A stretch of 64,000 nt of DNA from Bacteroidota bacterium (GCA_023426145.1 JAFABG010000040.1:310001-374000); one strand, 5' to 3'. Counted from the stretch's first letter, positions 36,567 to 45,308 are shown. Made by a program: numbers and translations. The notes: generated from the letters alone by a model not told the origin.

Positions 36567-37143
36567 TTCGTTTTTGTTTGCTCATTTAATCATCTTCTCT
36601 TGCCCTGTTTCGCTTGCTACAGGCTATTTCATTGCTGAAAATCCATGTCGCATTAAAAACTTCTTAACGTTCAGTCCTTCATTACGTTCGTGAGACCTCC
36701 GACTCTCTGGATTTCTATCACTTGCCGGCTCGTTTTCCGTAATTACTATGACCTCGGCTGACTTCTCATTACATTTTACTGCTTAGAGATCTCCCCCGGT
36801 AAGAGCTTTTTCCTTCCTCCAATCCCTGCGGTATCTACATATCTGTCCACAAACTACCTTTTGGGCGTTACAAGGGTGTGGTTGCTTACCCCAAACAGAT
36901 ATGCCTCATATACCGTTTCTGTTCGTCAGTACCGGATTTTGCAGTCTCGCTTCCTTCACTGCTGTCGTCACCAACAACCAGCTTGCGACTTGCTAATGCT
37001 TCGGGCACGACCCCGTGCATAAGGGACTTGCACCCCCTGGAAAAATACACCTGCTTAGAGCATTGTTTAACCAAAATTATTTGTAATTTTGAAATTTTAC
37101 TGTTGCTTGCAGCAGGTGCGCTCTGCTCATGCAGGGCGCACAC

Positions 37144-37269
37144 ATGGGTTTGGCAAAAGTGGGGCTTTAGTACTAGGCTAAACATTTGTAGTTTCTATTA
37201 ACTTTTGTACTAAATTTGAACTTTGGTACTTTCTAAACCCCACCTTCGCCAAGCCCAAAAACGTTAGCG
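37144..37269 (+). other. attC-like site 2, right part (left 11 bases at 35188-35198)
   Basis: With the intron removed, GCCAACCGCAA (35188-35198) joins ATGGGTTTGGCAAAAGTGGGG (37144 on). This pairs with CCCCACCTTCGCCAAGCCC (37239 on) and ends in CGTTAGCGG (37262-37270), the same right core as site 1. The stem includes GGGTTTGGC against GCCAAGCCC and GTGGGGCTTTAGTAC against GTACTTTCTAAACCCCAC. The distance from the right core of site 1, without the intron, is about 1.02 kb, the length of a one-gene cassette. Confidence 0.6.
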
Positions 37270-37308
37270 GTCAGGCTATCGAACGACAATCTAAACTAAT
37301 TGACAGAA

Positions 37309-37590
37309 ATGAATTTTGAAATTACACTTGCTGACAAAGACGATTTGCAGCAAATACTTCAACTGCAAAAGGAATGTTATAAAACAGAAGCAGAGTTACA
37401 TGATGAAAATAATATTCCACCTTTGACACAGACCTATAATTCAATCAATCAAGAATTTGAAGAAGGAATGTTATTTTTAAAAGGAATTGTTGACGGCACA
37501 TTAGTCGGCTCAGTTCGTGGACAAATTAAAGATGATACTGCTTTGATAGGACGACTTATTGTAAAGAAAGAATCATTGCTGTCCCATTAA
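37309..37590 (+). pseudogene. GNAT-family N-acetyltransferase, 3' truncated by the right IS
   Basis: The ATG at 37309 lies 40 bases after the right core of attC-like site 2. The protein starts NFEITLADKDDLQQILQLQ and reaches GSVRGQIKDDTALIGRLIVKKE, the strand beta4 region of GNAT proteins, just before the acetyl-CoA-binding loop. At 37574 it runs into the IS4-family end. The missing half is not present elsewhere in the window. Acetyltransferases are common integron cassette cargo. Confidence 0.75.
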
Positions 37591-38889
37591 AATCTGAAAT
37601 AGTTCTTTGAAGTGTTTGAAATTTAGTTAGTTACAGCGTTTTTTCGAGCGAACGGACTTGGATTTGTAGCTTTGCATCAGATTAATCCGATGGCATATGT
37701 TCCAAGACAAATACGTTTTCGCTCAGTTGGCTTCGTTTCTGAATCGAAATAAGTTTAACCGCATTGTGGTCAAATATGATGGTGACAAATATGTGAAGCA
37801 TTTCACTTGTTGGAATCAACTACTTGCATTAATGTTTGGTCAACTGTCCAACCGCGAAAGCTTGCGAGATTTGATAGTTGCTCTTGAAGCTCATCATTCT
37901 AAATGTTATCATTTGGGAATGGGCAAGAATGTATCAAAATCATCCTTAGCAAGGGCAAATCAAGATAGAGACTATCACATCTTTGAAGAATACGCTTATT
38001 ATCTGCTTAACGAAGCACGCCAAAAGCGTGTTACTCATATTTTCAAACTGGGTGGTAACGTTTATGCTTTTGATTCGACAACTATTGATTTGTGCCTTTC
38101 TGTCTTCTGGTGGGCTAAATTCCGCAAGAAGAAAGGTGGTATCAAAGTGCATACATTATATGATGTGGAAACACAGATTCCGGCATTCTTTCATATTACC
38201 GAAGCATCAGTACATGATTCCAAAGCGATGAATGAGATACCTTATGAATCAGGTTCTTATTACATCTTTGACCGCGGTTATAACAACTTCAAGATGTTAT
38301 ATAAGATTCATCAGATTGAAGCCTACTTCATTGTCAGAGCAAAAAAGAACCTTCAATACAAATCCATCAAATGGAAACGTAGGCTACCTAAAAATGTGCT
38401 TTCGGACGCAAATATCCTTCTTACGGGATTTTATCCTAAAGAATACTATCCAGAGCCACTTAGACTGATTAGATATTGGGATGAAGAACAAGAACGGGAA
38501 TTCACATTCATAACCAACGCAACTCATGTTTCTGCACTTCAGGTTGCTGAACTATATAAGAATCGTTGGCAAGTCGAGCTCTTCTTCAAATGGCTCAAAC
38601 AACACCTTAAAATCAAAAGATTTTGGGGCACTACAGAGAATGCCGTTCGAATACAGATATATGCTGCAATATGCACTTACTGCTTAGTAGCAATCATTCA
38701 ACATGATATGCAACTTGATAGAAGTACATACGAAGTGCTACAGATATTGAGCATCTCTTTGACTGATAAAACTCATATTAGAGACCTCTTTGATAAAACT
38801 AAATTTCAAAATGACAAAGAACGATTCGGACCAAATGGGCCAAGTTTATTTAATTTTTAATTCGTCCTAGTTTTAATGGGACACTAGTG
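37574..38889 (+). mobile_element. IS4-family insertion sequence, right copy
   Basis: Same ends as the left copy (CATTGCTGTCCC... and ...GGGACACTAGTG) and same orientation, 1316 bp. Nucleotide differences from the left copy are scattered throughout, so they are not a recent duplication of one another. Confidence 0.9.
37697..38860 (+). CDS. IS4-family transposase, right copy
   Basis: 387 residues, intact, with YAFDSTTIDL, YYIFDRGYNN and NRWQVELFFKWLKQHLKIK for the DDE/YREK residues. Differences from the left copy cluster in the first 35 residues (FLNRNKFNRIVVKYDG) and around 245-265. Confidence 0.92.
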   Translation: MFQDKYVFAQLASFLNRNKFNRIVVKYDGDKYVKHFTCWNQLLALMFGQLSNRESLRDLIVALEAHHSKCYHLGMGKNVSKSSLARANQDRDYHIFEEYAYYLLNEARQKRVTHIFKLGGNVYAFDSTTIDLCLSVFWWAKFRKKKGGIKVHTLYDVETQIPAFFHITEASVHDSKAMNEIPYESGSYYIFDRGYNNFKMLYKIHQIEAYFIVRAKKNLQYKSIKWKRRLPKNVLSDANILLTGFYPKEYYPEPLRLIRYWDEEQEREFTFITNATHVSALQVAELYKNRWQVELFFKWLKQHLKIKRFWGTTENAVRIQIYAAICTYCLVAIIQHDMQLDRSTYEVLQILSISLTDKTHIRDLFDKTKFQNDKERFGPNGPSLFNF

Positions 38890-39770
38890 ATATAATTAGT
38901 ATAACCAGTACCTTGCTGTTGCCTACTTACAAAATATTTATTTAGATTCCATTTCTTTGTGCTGAATACCCATTCAGGAATTTCACCAGACAAACGGTTG
39001 CCTTGCAAATCAGGAATAGGAACTTTTGATTCATCTTTCCATACATCAAAAGATAATTTGGTAATATTATTATCTGAACATCCTATATATACATTTTCTT
39101 TCAATATTTCTATCGGTATTTCTCCTGATAATTGATTATGATCAAGATTTATTTGCTTTATTTTATCCAACTTACTTAGAGATTTAGGGATAGTTCCGCT
39201 TACCCTCGTGTGATAAATTGTTAGTTTCGATAAGCTTGTAAGATTTCCCAGTTCTTCGGGTATCGAACCATCTACATAATTTTCTCCAATTGATAGTTGT
39301 TCCAAATGAGTCAATTTTCCTATTTCGGGCGGAATGGGACCACTTATCTGATTATAAGCAATATAAAAATAAGTCAGATTTGTTAGTTCTCCAATCCAAG
39401 AAGGTATCTGCCCGGATAAAGTTCCACCTCCCAACCCGAGTACTCGTAATTCTGTTAACTTTCTGAAATCATCTGGAAATTCCCCGTGAAAACTTCCATA
39501 GAAGTTAAAGCCAACAATACGATATTGATTGGTTGAAAGATCTAAAGCGATATCTACTCCTCCCCATGTTTGGATGTCTTTTAAATCCCAAATATGTCCC
39601 CATGGTCCAATTTTCTGGTAAATATTTACCATAGCCAAACTGTCAGACTTGTTTAGACGTGGAGTTTTTTCAGAATTTTCATCTGGTAGAGAAGAATCAG
39701 AATCGCAACTAGTGACACATACTCCCAACAAGCTAGTGATTAGAAATAAATAATAAATAAATCTTTTCAT
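38850..39770 (-). CDS. Plant-type leucine-rich-repeat lipoprotein with altered C terminus
   Basis: Signal sequence with Cys22 (VTSCDSDSS) marks a lipoprotein; acidic residues after the Cys suggest surface exposure. About six repeats of the form LTxLxxLxIxxNxxSGxIPxEIGxL follow (about residues 105-270), the plant-specific LRR subtype used for protein or ligand binding. The natural end was ...TGYTNYIKN; the composite transposon replaced the last two codons and stop with 11 IS-encoded residues (TSVPLKLGRIKN), probably without large effect. The displaced end of the gene is just left of 27982. Confidence 0.8.
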   Translation of the reverse strand: MKRFIYYLFLITSLLGVCVTSCDSDSSLPDENSEKTPRLNKSDSLAMVNIYQKIGPWGHIWDLKDIQTWGGVDIALDLSTNQYRIVGFNFYGSFHGEFPDDFRKLTELRVLGLGGGTLSGQIPSWIGELTNLTYFYIAYNQISGPIPPEIGKLTHLEQLSIGENYVDGSIPEELGNLTSLSKLTIYHTRVSGTIPKSLSKLDKIKQINLDHNQLSGEIPIEILKENVYIGCSDNNITKLSFDVWKDESKVPIPDLQGNRLSGEIPEWVFSTKKWNLNKYFVSRQQQGTGYTNYITSVPLKLGRIKN

Positions 39771-39798
39771 GATATTTATAATTTAATTTACATGCTTT

Positions 39799-39830
39799 CA
39801 AAGTTATAAGCTATTGAAGGATAAAGCAAA
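39799..39830 (-). promoter_or_regulatory. Bacteroides-type promoter for the leucine-rich-repeat gene
   Basis: On the minus strand TTTG (39830-39827), a 20-base spacer and TAACTTTG (39806-39799), an exact fit to the -33/-7 consensus. The predicted start is about 20 bases before the ATG. Confidence 0.7.
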
Positions 39831-40498
39831 TTTATTCTGTTAAAATGATAACTAGTATCCTGTTAAAATAAGACGTTTATTGGCTTGAAGATATTCAAAT
39901 GGTATCCTGGAGAAATGCGAATGGTTACATATGAAGATGACGCAAAGGAAACGTTTATAGATTTTTTACGAACAATAAAGAATATGAAGCTTAACTATTA
40001 CTTTATTGAAAACGCTGGAATATAGATTTGTTTTTTTATGACAAGCATATTGTTATGAGAAGAAAAAGGCTTCAATAATGGGATAAAATCATTGCTTGCT
40101 TGATAAATACATCATCAACTTCACATAAACACTTCACATAATATTGTATTGTAACAAAGGGTATATTACCAAAACTAAATATAATTATTATGTAAAAAGT
40201 GAATATTTACAATATAACAGACCACAATTCGTAACGCTCCATTGTTGTGCTGTCCGCAGTTTACGACCGTAAGCGGCATGCGTGTACGTATTTGTTGCCT
40301 GTCCCTTGCTTAACATACGCATAGGATGTACTGAAATGACTGTTTGCATTTTCGTTTTTCAGATAGTTTGCCGCTGCCAAGCACGAAAGATTTTCATGAG
40401 CGAATTTGCAGGGGGAATTACGACTAATTATCTAAAATAGCTAGATAATTATTTACAATAAAATTGCAAAAAAGAAAAAAGGAAGACTCAAACAATGA
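39831..40498. other. Long non-coding stretch
   Basis: AT-rich, with no gene I can support. A 36-codon frame (39915-40025) has no recognisable features. A GACCGTAAGCGGCATGC sequence at 40266 resembles the right core of attC-like site 1 but has no facing arm. The last 60 bases contain an imperfect inverted repeat (GAAGACTC...GGCGTCTTTTCC) just before the next reading frame. Confidence 0.4.
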
Positions 40499-41443
40499 GT
40501 TTGTTGCTTGGGCGTCTTTTCCCTCCAATTTCTAGTCCTTTATTCTTGTATACAGGATGAATGGAATCCCTACTCGGATGGGACAACTAGTAAGGTCGTA
40601 GAAGGTAAAAACCGAGAATTAACTATTGCGGTTGCGCGTAGTTGGTATGAAGCGAATCAGGCTCCCGTAGTGGCGACTCGTTCAGTCGTTACTCATTTTG
40701 AGTTAATGACTAAGTTGCGTTGGAAGCAAGCAACCGAGAGTCGCAAAGGCTATTTTGAAGTAGTGGAAGTTCCTCTTATGACAAGAGGAGGGGCTGTGTT
40801 GCTCGATCAGGAAACTAAAGATAAATTTAATCCTGAGACTGATAGAAGAAAAATACGTAATGTCTCCCGTATGGTTATCATCAAAAATCTGAGAACTGGT
40901 GATGTTACGAACTTTGTGATGTATATTGTCGGTACGTATAATTATCTAAAAAAAACAAAACATTTCAGGGAAAATAGCTATCTTTATCGCGATCCTTATT
41001 TAAGTGGGAGTGTCTGTTTTTATAAACCTGAGGGTGGCTTAGTTAATGGTTGGAAGTATGAAGATGGCAAAATTGTGGGTGCGATTCATCAAGGTACGGA
41101 AGAAGGTTTGAAAATGCAGTCTGTTGTTGGTACACGTGGTGGTCAGAATTGTTATTTAGACTATGTCTTAGTTACGTATAATGATTGTGAAGGTTTCACA
41201 TACGATGACCCAGAATACGGCTTAGGCTTTGGAACAGAGTGCTCCGAGTCCGATAAATGGGAACTTCAAGAAGTCTGTAATGATATGGATGACAGTGATG
41301 ATTTTGGAGATGAATGGATCCCAACTGAAGGTAATTTTGAAACAACATCAGGGTATGATAATTCCAATGTTTACAAATATGATGATAGCCGAAAAGGATT
41401 AAGTAATTTTTCTAATTTAAATGTATTAACAAAAGACTGTTGA
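40499..41443 (+). CDS. Putative lipoprotein of unknown family, start and end both disturbed
   Basis: The frame opens after a TGA at 40496 with no ATG or good start; FLVLYSCIQDEWNP looks like the end of a lipoprotein signal and its Cys, so the start was probably lost by a frameshift in the A-rich leader. The body (about residues 30-230) contains NVSRMVIIKNLRTGDVTNF and GTYNYLKKTKHFRENS, then an acidic linker (DMDDSDDFGDEWIP). The frame stops at 41443 exactly where the duplicated 599-bp block begins, so a C-terminal part has probably been removed. An N-terminal carrier plus acidic linker plus lost variable C terminus would fit an effector, but this is inference. Confidence 0.5.
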   Translation, partial: VCCLGVFSLQFLVLYSCIQDEWNPYSDGTTSKVVEGKNRELTIAVARSWYEANQAPVVATRSVVTHFELMTKLRWKQATESRKGYFEVVEVPLMTRGGAVLLDQETKDKFNPETDRRKIRNVSRMVIIKNLRTGDVTNFVMYIVGTYNYLKKTKHFRENSYLYRDPYLSGSVCFYKPEGGLVNGWKYEDGKIVGAIHQGTEEGLKMQSVVGTRGGQNCYLDYVLVTYNDCEGFTYDDPEYGLGFGTECSESDKWELQEVCNDMDDSDDFGDEWIPTEGNFETTSGYDNSNVYKYDDSRKGLSNFSNLNVLTKDC

Positions 41444-42036
41444 ATATGAAAACAATTATAACTTTAATATGTATGTTGTTTTGTGCGTCTTATCTTTCTG
41501 CACAAACAAATTACTATTCTACAACTAAAATATTTAATGAGAATGGATATTCTTATCGATGTGATGTAAACAGAGGAAAAGGAGTCACATTATATAATAA
41601 AGAAAATCTATTGACCCATACAAAATGGCTTTTTAAGGATACAGGCAAAGAGCCTCCTATGCCATATGATATAAATGATGTAGAGGACGATACATGGACG
41701 AAACGGAAGTGCTATTCTATAATTAATAATGCCTTTTCGGCTACTGAAAAGGAGCGAACCAAAGGGAGAATATTGGATATAACTATATTTATAGATCCAG
41801 AAACAGGAAAGGTCACAGAAGTTGAATTCTACTTCCTGACAGTGAGTCCTTTCGCAACAATTCCTGTATCAGTTTATCGCAAAATAGAATTAGAACTAAA
41901 AAAGAATATTTGGTTTGTTCCAACTGCAGAAGGAAAAAGAATGAACTTTCTGATACGCTCCTGGAGTCAGGAGATAGGAGCTACTTTAAGAGCAGATTAG
42001 TATTAGTAAATGTGTGGAGGAAAATGGCTTATACAT
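41438..42036 (+). repeat. 599-bp direct duplication, copy 2
   Basis: Collinear with 20908-21506. The left border falls inside the end of the preceding lipoprotein frame, the right border about 36 bases after the stop of the small secreted-protein gene. Confidence 0.9.
41446..42000 (+). CDS. Small secreted protein, DUF5043-like, copy 2
   Basis: Signal peptide ending at YLSAQ and the same 165-residue mature body as copy 1. Differences include QCDVDIAKGVR versus RCDVNRGKGVT near residue 40, H75D, K108I and R173S. Both frames are intact, so both copies have been under selection or are young. The gene follows the broken lipoprotein frame without a gap. Confidence 0.7.
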   Translation: MKTIITLICMLFCASYLSAQTNYYSTTKIFNENGYSYRCDVNRGKGVTLYNKENLLTHTKWLFKDTGKEPPMPYDINDVEDDTWTKRKCYSIINNAFSATEKERTKGRILDITIFIDPETGKVTEVEFYFLTVSPFATIPVSVYRKIELELKKNIWFVPTAEGKRMNFLIRSWSQEIGATLRAD

Positions 42037-42239
42037 TTAAGATGAAGAAATAATGTATGCATATAGTGTCTAATTCTGTACTAATCGGCTTTGTTATGTT
42101 TTGTGAGTTATTTTTTACGGATTCATTGAAAATAAATTGGTGAACAATTGCATGACGGATAAGAACACAGAGTAGCTAAAGCATGTCCATAGTTGTCCAA
42201 TTGACCTACTCTTTATCAATTAAGGAGCTTGTATATTGT

Positions 42240-42291
42240 AACATCGCCCCTGAAACCAACTATATAAATGGTCTTTGGGGCGATGTTTTTG
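42240..42291 (+). terminator. Rho-independent terminator after the second DUF5043-like gene
   Basis: An 11-bp perfect stem (42240-42250 with 42277-42287) followed by TTTTTG on the plus strand. It lies between this gene and the convergent GH2 gene. The sequence from 42037 to 42239 contains nothing else I recognise. Confidence 0.75.
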
Positions 42292-42345
42292 TCTTTCTCT
42301 TTCTTATCAGCCAGCAATCTATTTTTTTAGCGTTTAGCGTTTAGC

Positions 42346-45231
42346 TTAGCGAAAATCGAACATTAAATTCAGATGAAGTCCTTCGTCACCCGATTTGATA
42401 CGAATATTTCCCGGTTGGCTGTTAGGTCCTTGTTGCTCGATGGGTTTAAAGGAACAGATAGCCGGAATATCGAGTAAGAAGGATAAATCTCCTTCGGGAA
42501 ATTCGGGCATCGTATCCTTTAAACGTCCTACAGGTTCTTCAGGAGTAAATACTCGGAAGAAAGTTCCGTCATTCCTTGAGTAAACAGAAAATGAAGTTTG
42601 ATTGCCTTCCAATGTGGCCCAGTAAAGATTGGCATGATAGCCTTTAAATTCAGGGTATATGAGGTTTTCAAAGCTTTCTCCCGTGATGGTATTATTATAT
42701 TCTTTGTGCCAAATACCGTAATTTGTTCCTGCAATACGGTTTTTCCAAACTCTGTATGGACCACGTCCCATCCATTTCATGCCTGAGCAATTCTTTTCAG
42801 GATAAGAGAATGAGAGCCCCAAATTGAAGACTTGAGAATCCATGAAAGCATCGTCGAAACCTCCGCCGCCAGAACCGCGGTTTAGGAGAATGGCATCCAT
42901 GTAGAGCAGGCCTTCATCGGTGAGTCGCCATACTATCGAATCGGCTGCACCTTTATATTTAGCACAATAAATTGCTCCCTCCGCAGATTGGCGTACGTAG
43001 CTAAGTGAAGGTTCATATCGCATTTTCATTCCAACTGCTACCGGTCCATTATTAAATGGCACTTCTTTTTCGCTACTTTTGACACTACTGATCATGCCGG
43101 TGTGGGCATCGAAAGTGATACTAACCTTACTACTTATTAGCTTGATAGCATCGGGAGTCTGTTGAACTTCTGCTTTAGGGGAGGTTGCTGCTAACTTAGC
43201 TTCCGCTAGATGACGGTCAAAATAAGATTGGGCTAAATGAATGGGATAGCTCCAATTACAAATACTTTTTCCATCTTTGTCGAAGGCTTCCAGTTGAAGT
43301 ACGTCGCCTTTATGGAAAGAGGGCGGCAACGCAAAGCGAGCTGTACCTGTTTCTCCGGGATAGATAGCTGGGAGTTGAACTTTTCCTTGAGCAATGATTG
43401 CTTCAGATGATGCTTCTTGATTGAGTGGGGTGTTGCAATTCAACACTTTGTAAGTCATTCGGCAATCTTTCAAATTGGTAAATGTATATTCATTGGTCAG
43501 GAGAAAACTTCCGTCGAAATGGTCAGTAATGAGCAGAGGTTTGAATTGTATCGGCGACCATTGTGCACGGATGGCATAAAAACTTCCTTCCTTTTCGCGA
43601 CGTGGTCCCACCACACCATCGGGAGCGTTAGACTTGTCCGAGTCTAGTATTCCTCCTTTATCTGTGCGCTTTGGAGCTTCATCGCAATAAACCCAGATAA
43701 ATCCACCGGCAAATAGCGGGTTCGTGCTCCAACGATCCCAAAAATCCCTTAGTCCGGCTCCACCTCCTTGATCATACATGGCATGCATAAATTCGGTAGG
43801 CATAAAGACTTTGTAACCATTAGTGAAGCGGGCTACTCCTGTCAAATACGTAGGATAATGATGGGTATCTAACTCATTGAAGTCTGCCCATGGATGCACC
43901 ATGTGCCTCTTTTGTAATCTATCATATTTTGCGAATAATGGATCGAGTTGGGTATTCCATCCTCCTTCATTTCCGTTGCTCCACAGAATGATTGAGGGGT
44001 GGTTTACATCTCTATCGATCATTTCTTTCACAAGTTTGGCTCCAACTTTGGAATCGTAGCTGTTTTGCCAACCTGCTAGTTCATCCATATATACTAACCC
44101 TAAAGAGTCGCACATGTCAAGAAAGTGCTCATCGGGAGGATAATGTGAGCGTACGGCATTCATATTCATCTCTTTAATCAGTAGAGCATCCATTCGACTC
44201 AACGCTGCACTGGTCGTACGTCCTCCATCTACCGAGAACGAATGGCGATTAATACCTTTAACTACCAATCTAGTTCCATTTAAGTACACCCCATCTTTGG
44301 GGAAAAATTCAATTGTGCGGAATCCTATTCGAATTTCCCGGGTTTGTATAATCTTGCCGTTGGGATTCTTCAATTCCAATTTGGCAATATATAGGTTGGG
44401 TGTTTCTGTAGACCATGGTTTGATGTTTTCCCATTCTCCGCTAATGTTTTGTTCTTTATTAGCGTTGTCAATGCGGTACGTTATGGTTTCTTTTCCATTC
44501 GCTGTATGGATGGCTTTGTCCTCTTTCAAGGAGCGTACAGATAGAATTATTTCATGATTTTTGGCATCGCCCTCTAGATCTATCGAAGCTTGGAGTTTTC
44601 CGTGATGATCTGCACTAAGGATGAAGTGTTCCATGTGTACTTCTGGAAGAACTTCGAGCCAAACCGGACGATAAATACCTCCGAATAGCCACCAGTCTGC
44701 TTTTCGCTCTGCGGCATTGATCGATTTGTTTGCCGATTCTTTAGCCACTTTTACTTCAAGTCGGTTCGTTTTTCCCAAATGGAGTAGTTCGGTGATGTCA
44801 TAACTAAATCGATAGAAACCTCCTTGGTGCATCTCACCGGCTTGTTTCCCGTTAATCATGATTTGCGCATCTGTCATCACGCCGTCAAAGAATATTTTGA
44901 TTCGCTGTCCTGCCCAAGATTTAGGGGCTTTGAATTCATGACGATATGTCCCGATTTCGTCACTTGGGCGCTCACCTTTTACTTTGTACCAACGGCCATA
45001 GGTATATGCGCCAAATCCTTGCAATTCCCAGTTGCAAGGAACTTCTATTTTACGCCATTTTCCACTGTTTTGTCCTGCGGAACAGAAAAAGTCCCAAGTT
45101 TTTGTGTTGTCGATTCCGGTACCGGATAGATAAATACGCTCCGGGTGAGGGGCTTGTGCAAATGTGCTTATTCCACTCCATAATGTAGATAGTAGAAGAG
45201 CAGTTATGCCAAAGATTTTTCTATTTCTCAT
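42346..45231 (-). CDS. LacZ-type GH2 beta-galactosidase, secreted
   Basis: Signal peptide ending near FAQAP. Jelly roll (about 35-195), immunoglobulin-like domain, TIM barrel with RSHYPPDEHFLD, WSNGNEGGWN (acid/base Glu422) and MPTEFMHAMYDQGGG (nucleophile Glu480), then a C-terminal Bgal small-chain domain (about 690-950). The 961-residue length and domain order match LacZ-type GH2 enzymes. Its own promoter lies upstream at 45277, so it is probably not part of the peptidoglycan operon. Substrate is a beta-galactoside; it may serve the pectin locus from which the island now separates it. Confidence 0.88.
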   Translation of the reverse strand: MRNRKIFGITALLLSTLWSGISTFAQAPHPERIYLSGTGIDNTKTWDFFCSAGQNSGKWRKIEVPCNWELQGFGAYTYGRWYKVKGERPSDEIGTYRHEFKAPKSWAGQRIKIFFDGVMTDAQIMINGKQAGEMHQGGFYRFSYDITELLHLGKTNRLEVKVAKESANKSINAAERKADWWLFGGIYRPVWLEVLPEVHMEHFILSADHHGKLQASIDLEGDAKNHEIILSVRSLKEDKAIHTANGKETITYRIDNANKEQNISGEWENIKPWSTETPNLYIAKLELKNPNGKIIQTREIRIGFRTIEFFPKDGVYLNGTRLVVKGINRHSFSVDGGRTTSAALSRMDALLIKEMNMNAVRSHYPPDEHFLDMCDSLGLVYMDELAGWQNSYDSKVGAKLVKEMIDRDVNHPSIILWSNGNEGGWNTQLDPLFAKYDRLQKRHMVHPWADFNELDTHHYPTYLTGVARFTNGYKVFMPTEFMHAMYDQGGGAGLRDFWDRWSTNPLFAGGFIWVYCDEAPKRTDKGGILDSDKSNAPDGVVGPRREKEGSFYAIRAQWSPIQFKPLLITDHFDGSFLLTNEYTFTNLKDCRMTYKVLNCNTPLNQEASSEAIIAQGKVQLPAIYPGETGTARFALPPSFHKGDVLQLEAFDKDGKSICNWSYPIHLAQSYFDRHLAEAKLAATSPKAEVQQTPDAIKLISSKVSITFDAHTGMISSVKSSEKEVPFNNGPVAVGMKMRYEPSLSYVRQSAEGAIYCAKYKGAADSIVWRLTDEGLLYMDAILLNRGSGGGGFDDAFMDSQVFNLGLSFSYPEKNCSGMKWMGRGPYRVWKNRIAGTNYGIWHKEYNNTITGESFENLIYPEFKGYHANLYWATLEGNQTSFSVYSRNDGTFFRVFTPEEPVGRLKDTMPEFPEGDLSFLLDIPAICSFKPIEQQGPNSQPGNIRIKSGDEGLHLNLMFDFR

Positions 45232-45276
45232 TCTGTATTGATTATATGTTCACAATCGTATGAATAACTCAGTGGA

Positions 45277-45308
45277 CAAAGATAGAGAAACTTGCAGTCT
45301 GTTACAAT
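45277..45308 (-). promoter_or_regulatory. Bacteroides-type promoter for the GH2 gene
   Basis: Minus-strand TTG (45307-45305), 20-base spacer, TATCTTTG (45284-45277). The predicted leader to the ATG is about 40 bases. Confidence 0.6.

Larger units (their letters stand above)
35199..37143 (-). mobile_element. Group IIC-like intron inserted antisense in the second attC-like site
   Basis: On the minus strand the element begins GTGTGCGCCC (37143 downward), matching the GUGYG consensus, and ends CTACTCGAT at 35199. In between are about 577 bases of ribozyme domains, one reverse-transcriptase gene, a domain V and a domain VI hairpin. The reverse transcriptase has no HNH endonuclease domain, and the domain V triad is CGC, both as in class C introns. 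Exons flanking it belong to an attC-like palindrome; the orientation opposite to the CPBP gene is the one known for group IIC-attC introns. Confidence 0.8.
27982..38889 (+). mobile_element. 10.9-kb IS4-type composite transposon carrying nitrosative-stress genes and attC-like cassettes
   Basis: Two IS4-family elements in direct orientation (27982-29299 and 37574-38889) enclose 8.3 kb. The outer ends are flanked by the identical nonamer ATATAATTA, whereas the inner flanks of each IS do not match their outer flanks, so the unit moved as a whole. Removing it and one nonamer restores the last codons and stop (...Y-I-K-N-stop) of the leucine-rich-repeat gene. The inner junctions cut a RAYT gene on the left and a GNAT gene on the right. 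The cargo is DUF438, DUF2249/AhpD-like, hcp, BFD, CPBP protease and a group II intron. Confidence 0.9.

Noticed and set aside
36886..37185. 99-residue minus-strand frame at the 5' end of the intron
   Set aside because: It spans the intron 5' junction and ribozyme domain I; an open frame here is incidental.
39915..40025. 36-codon frame between the leucine-rich-repeat promoter and the lipoprotein
   Set aside because: No ribosome-binding site, conserved motif or neighbour relation supports it.
40260..40290. Third attC-like core (GACCGTAAGCGGCATGC)
   Set aside because: No facing arm or stem was found within 200 bases; a single short match is not enough.
42310..42352. Short tandem repeat (TTTAGCG) before the GH2 stop
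   Set aside because: Only about three imperfect units; no evidence of function.
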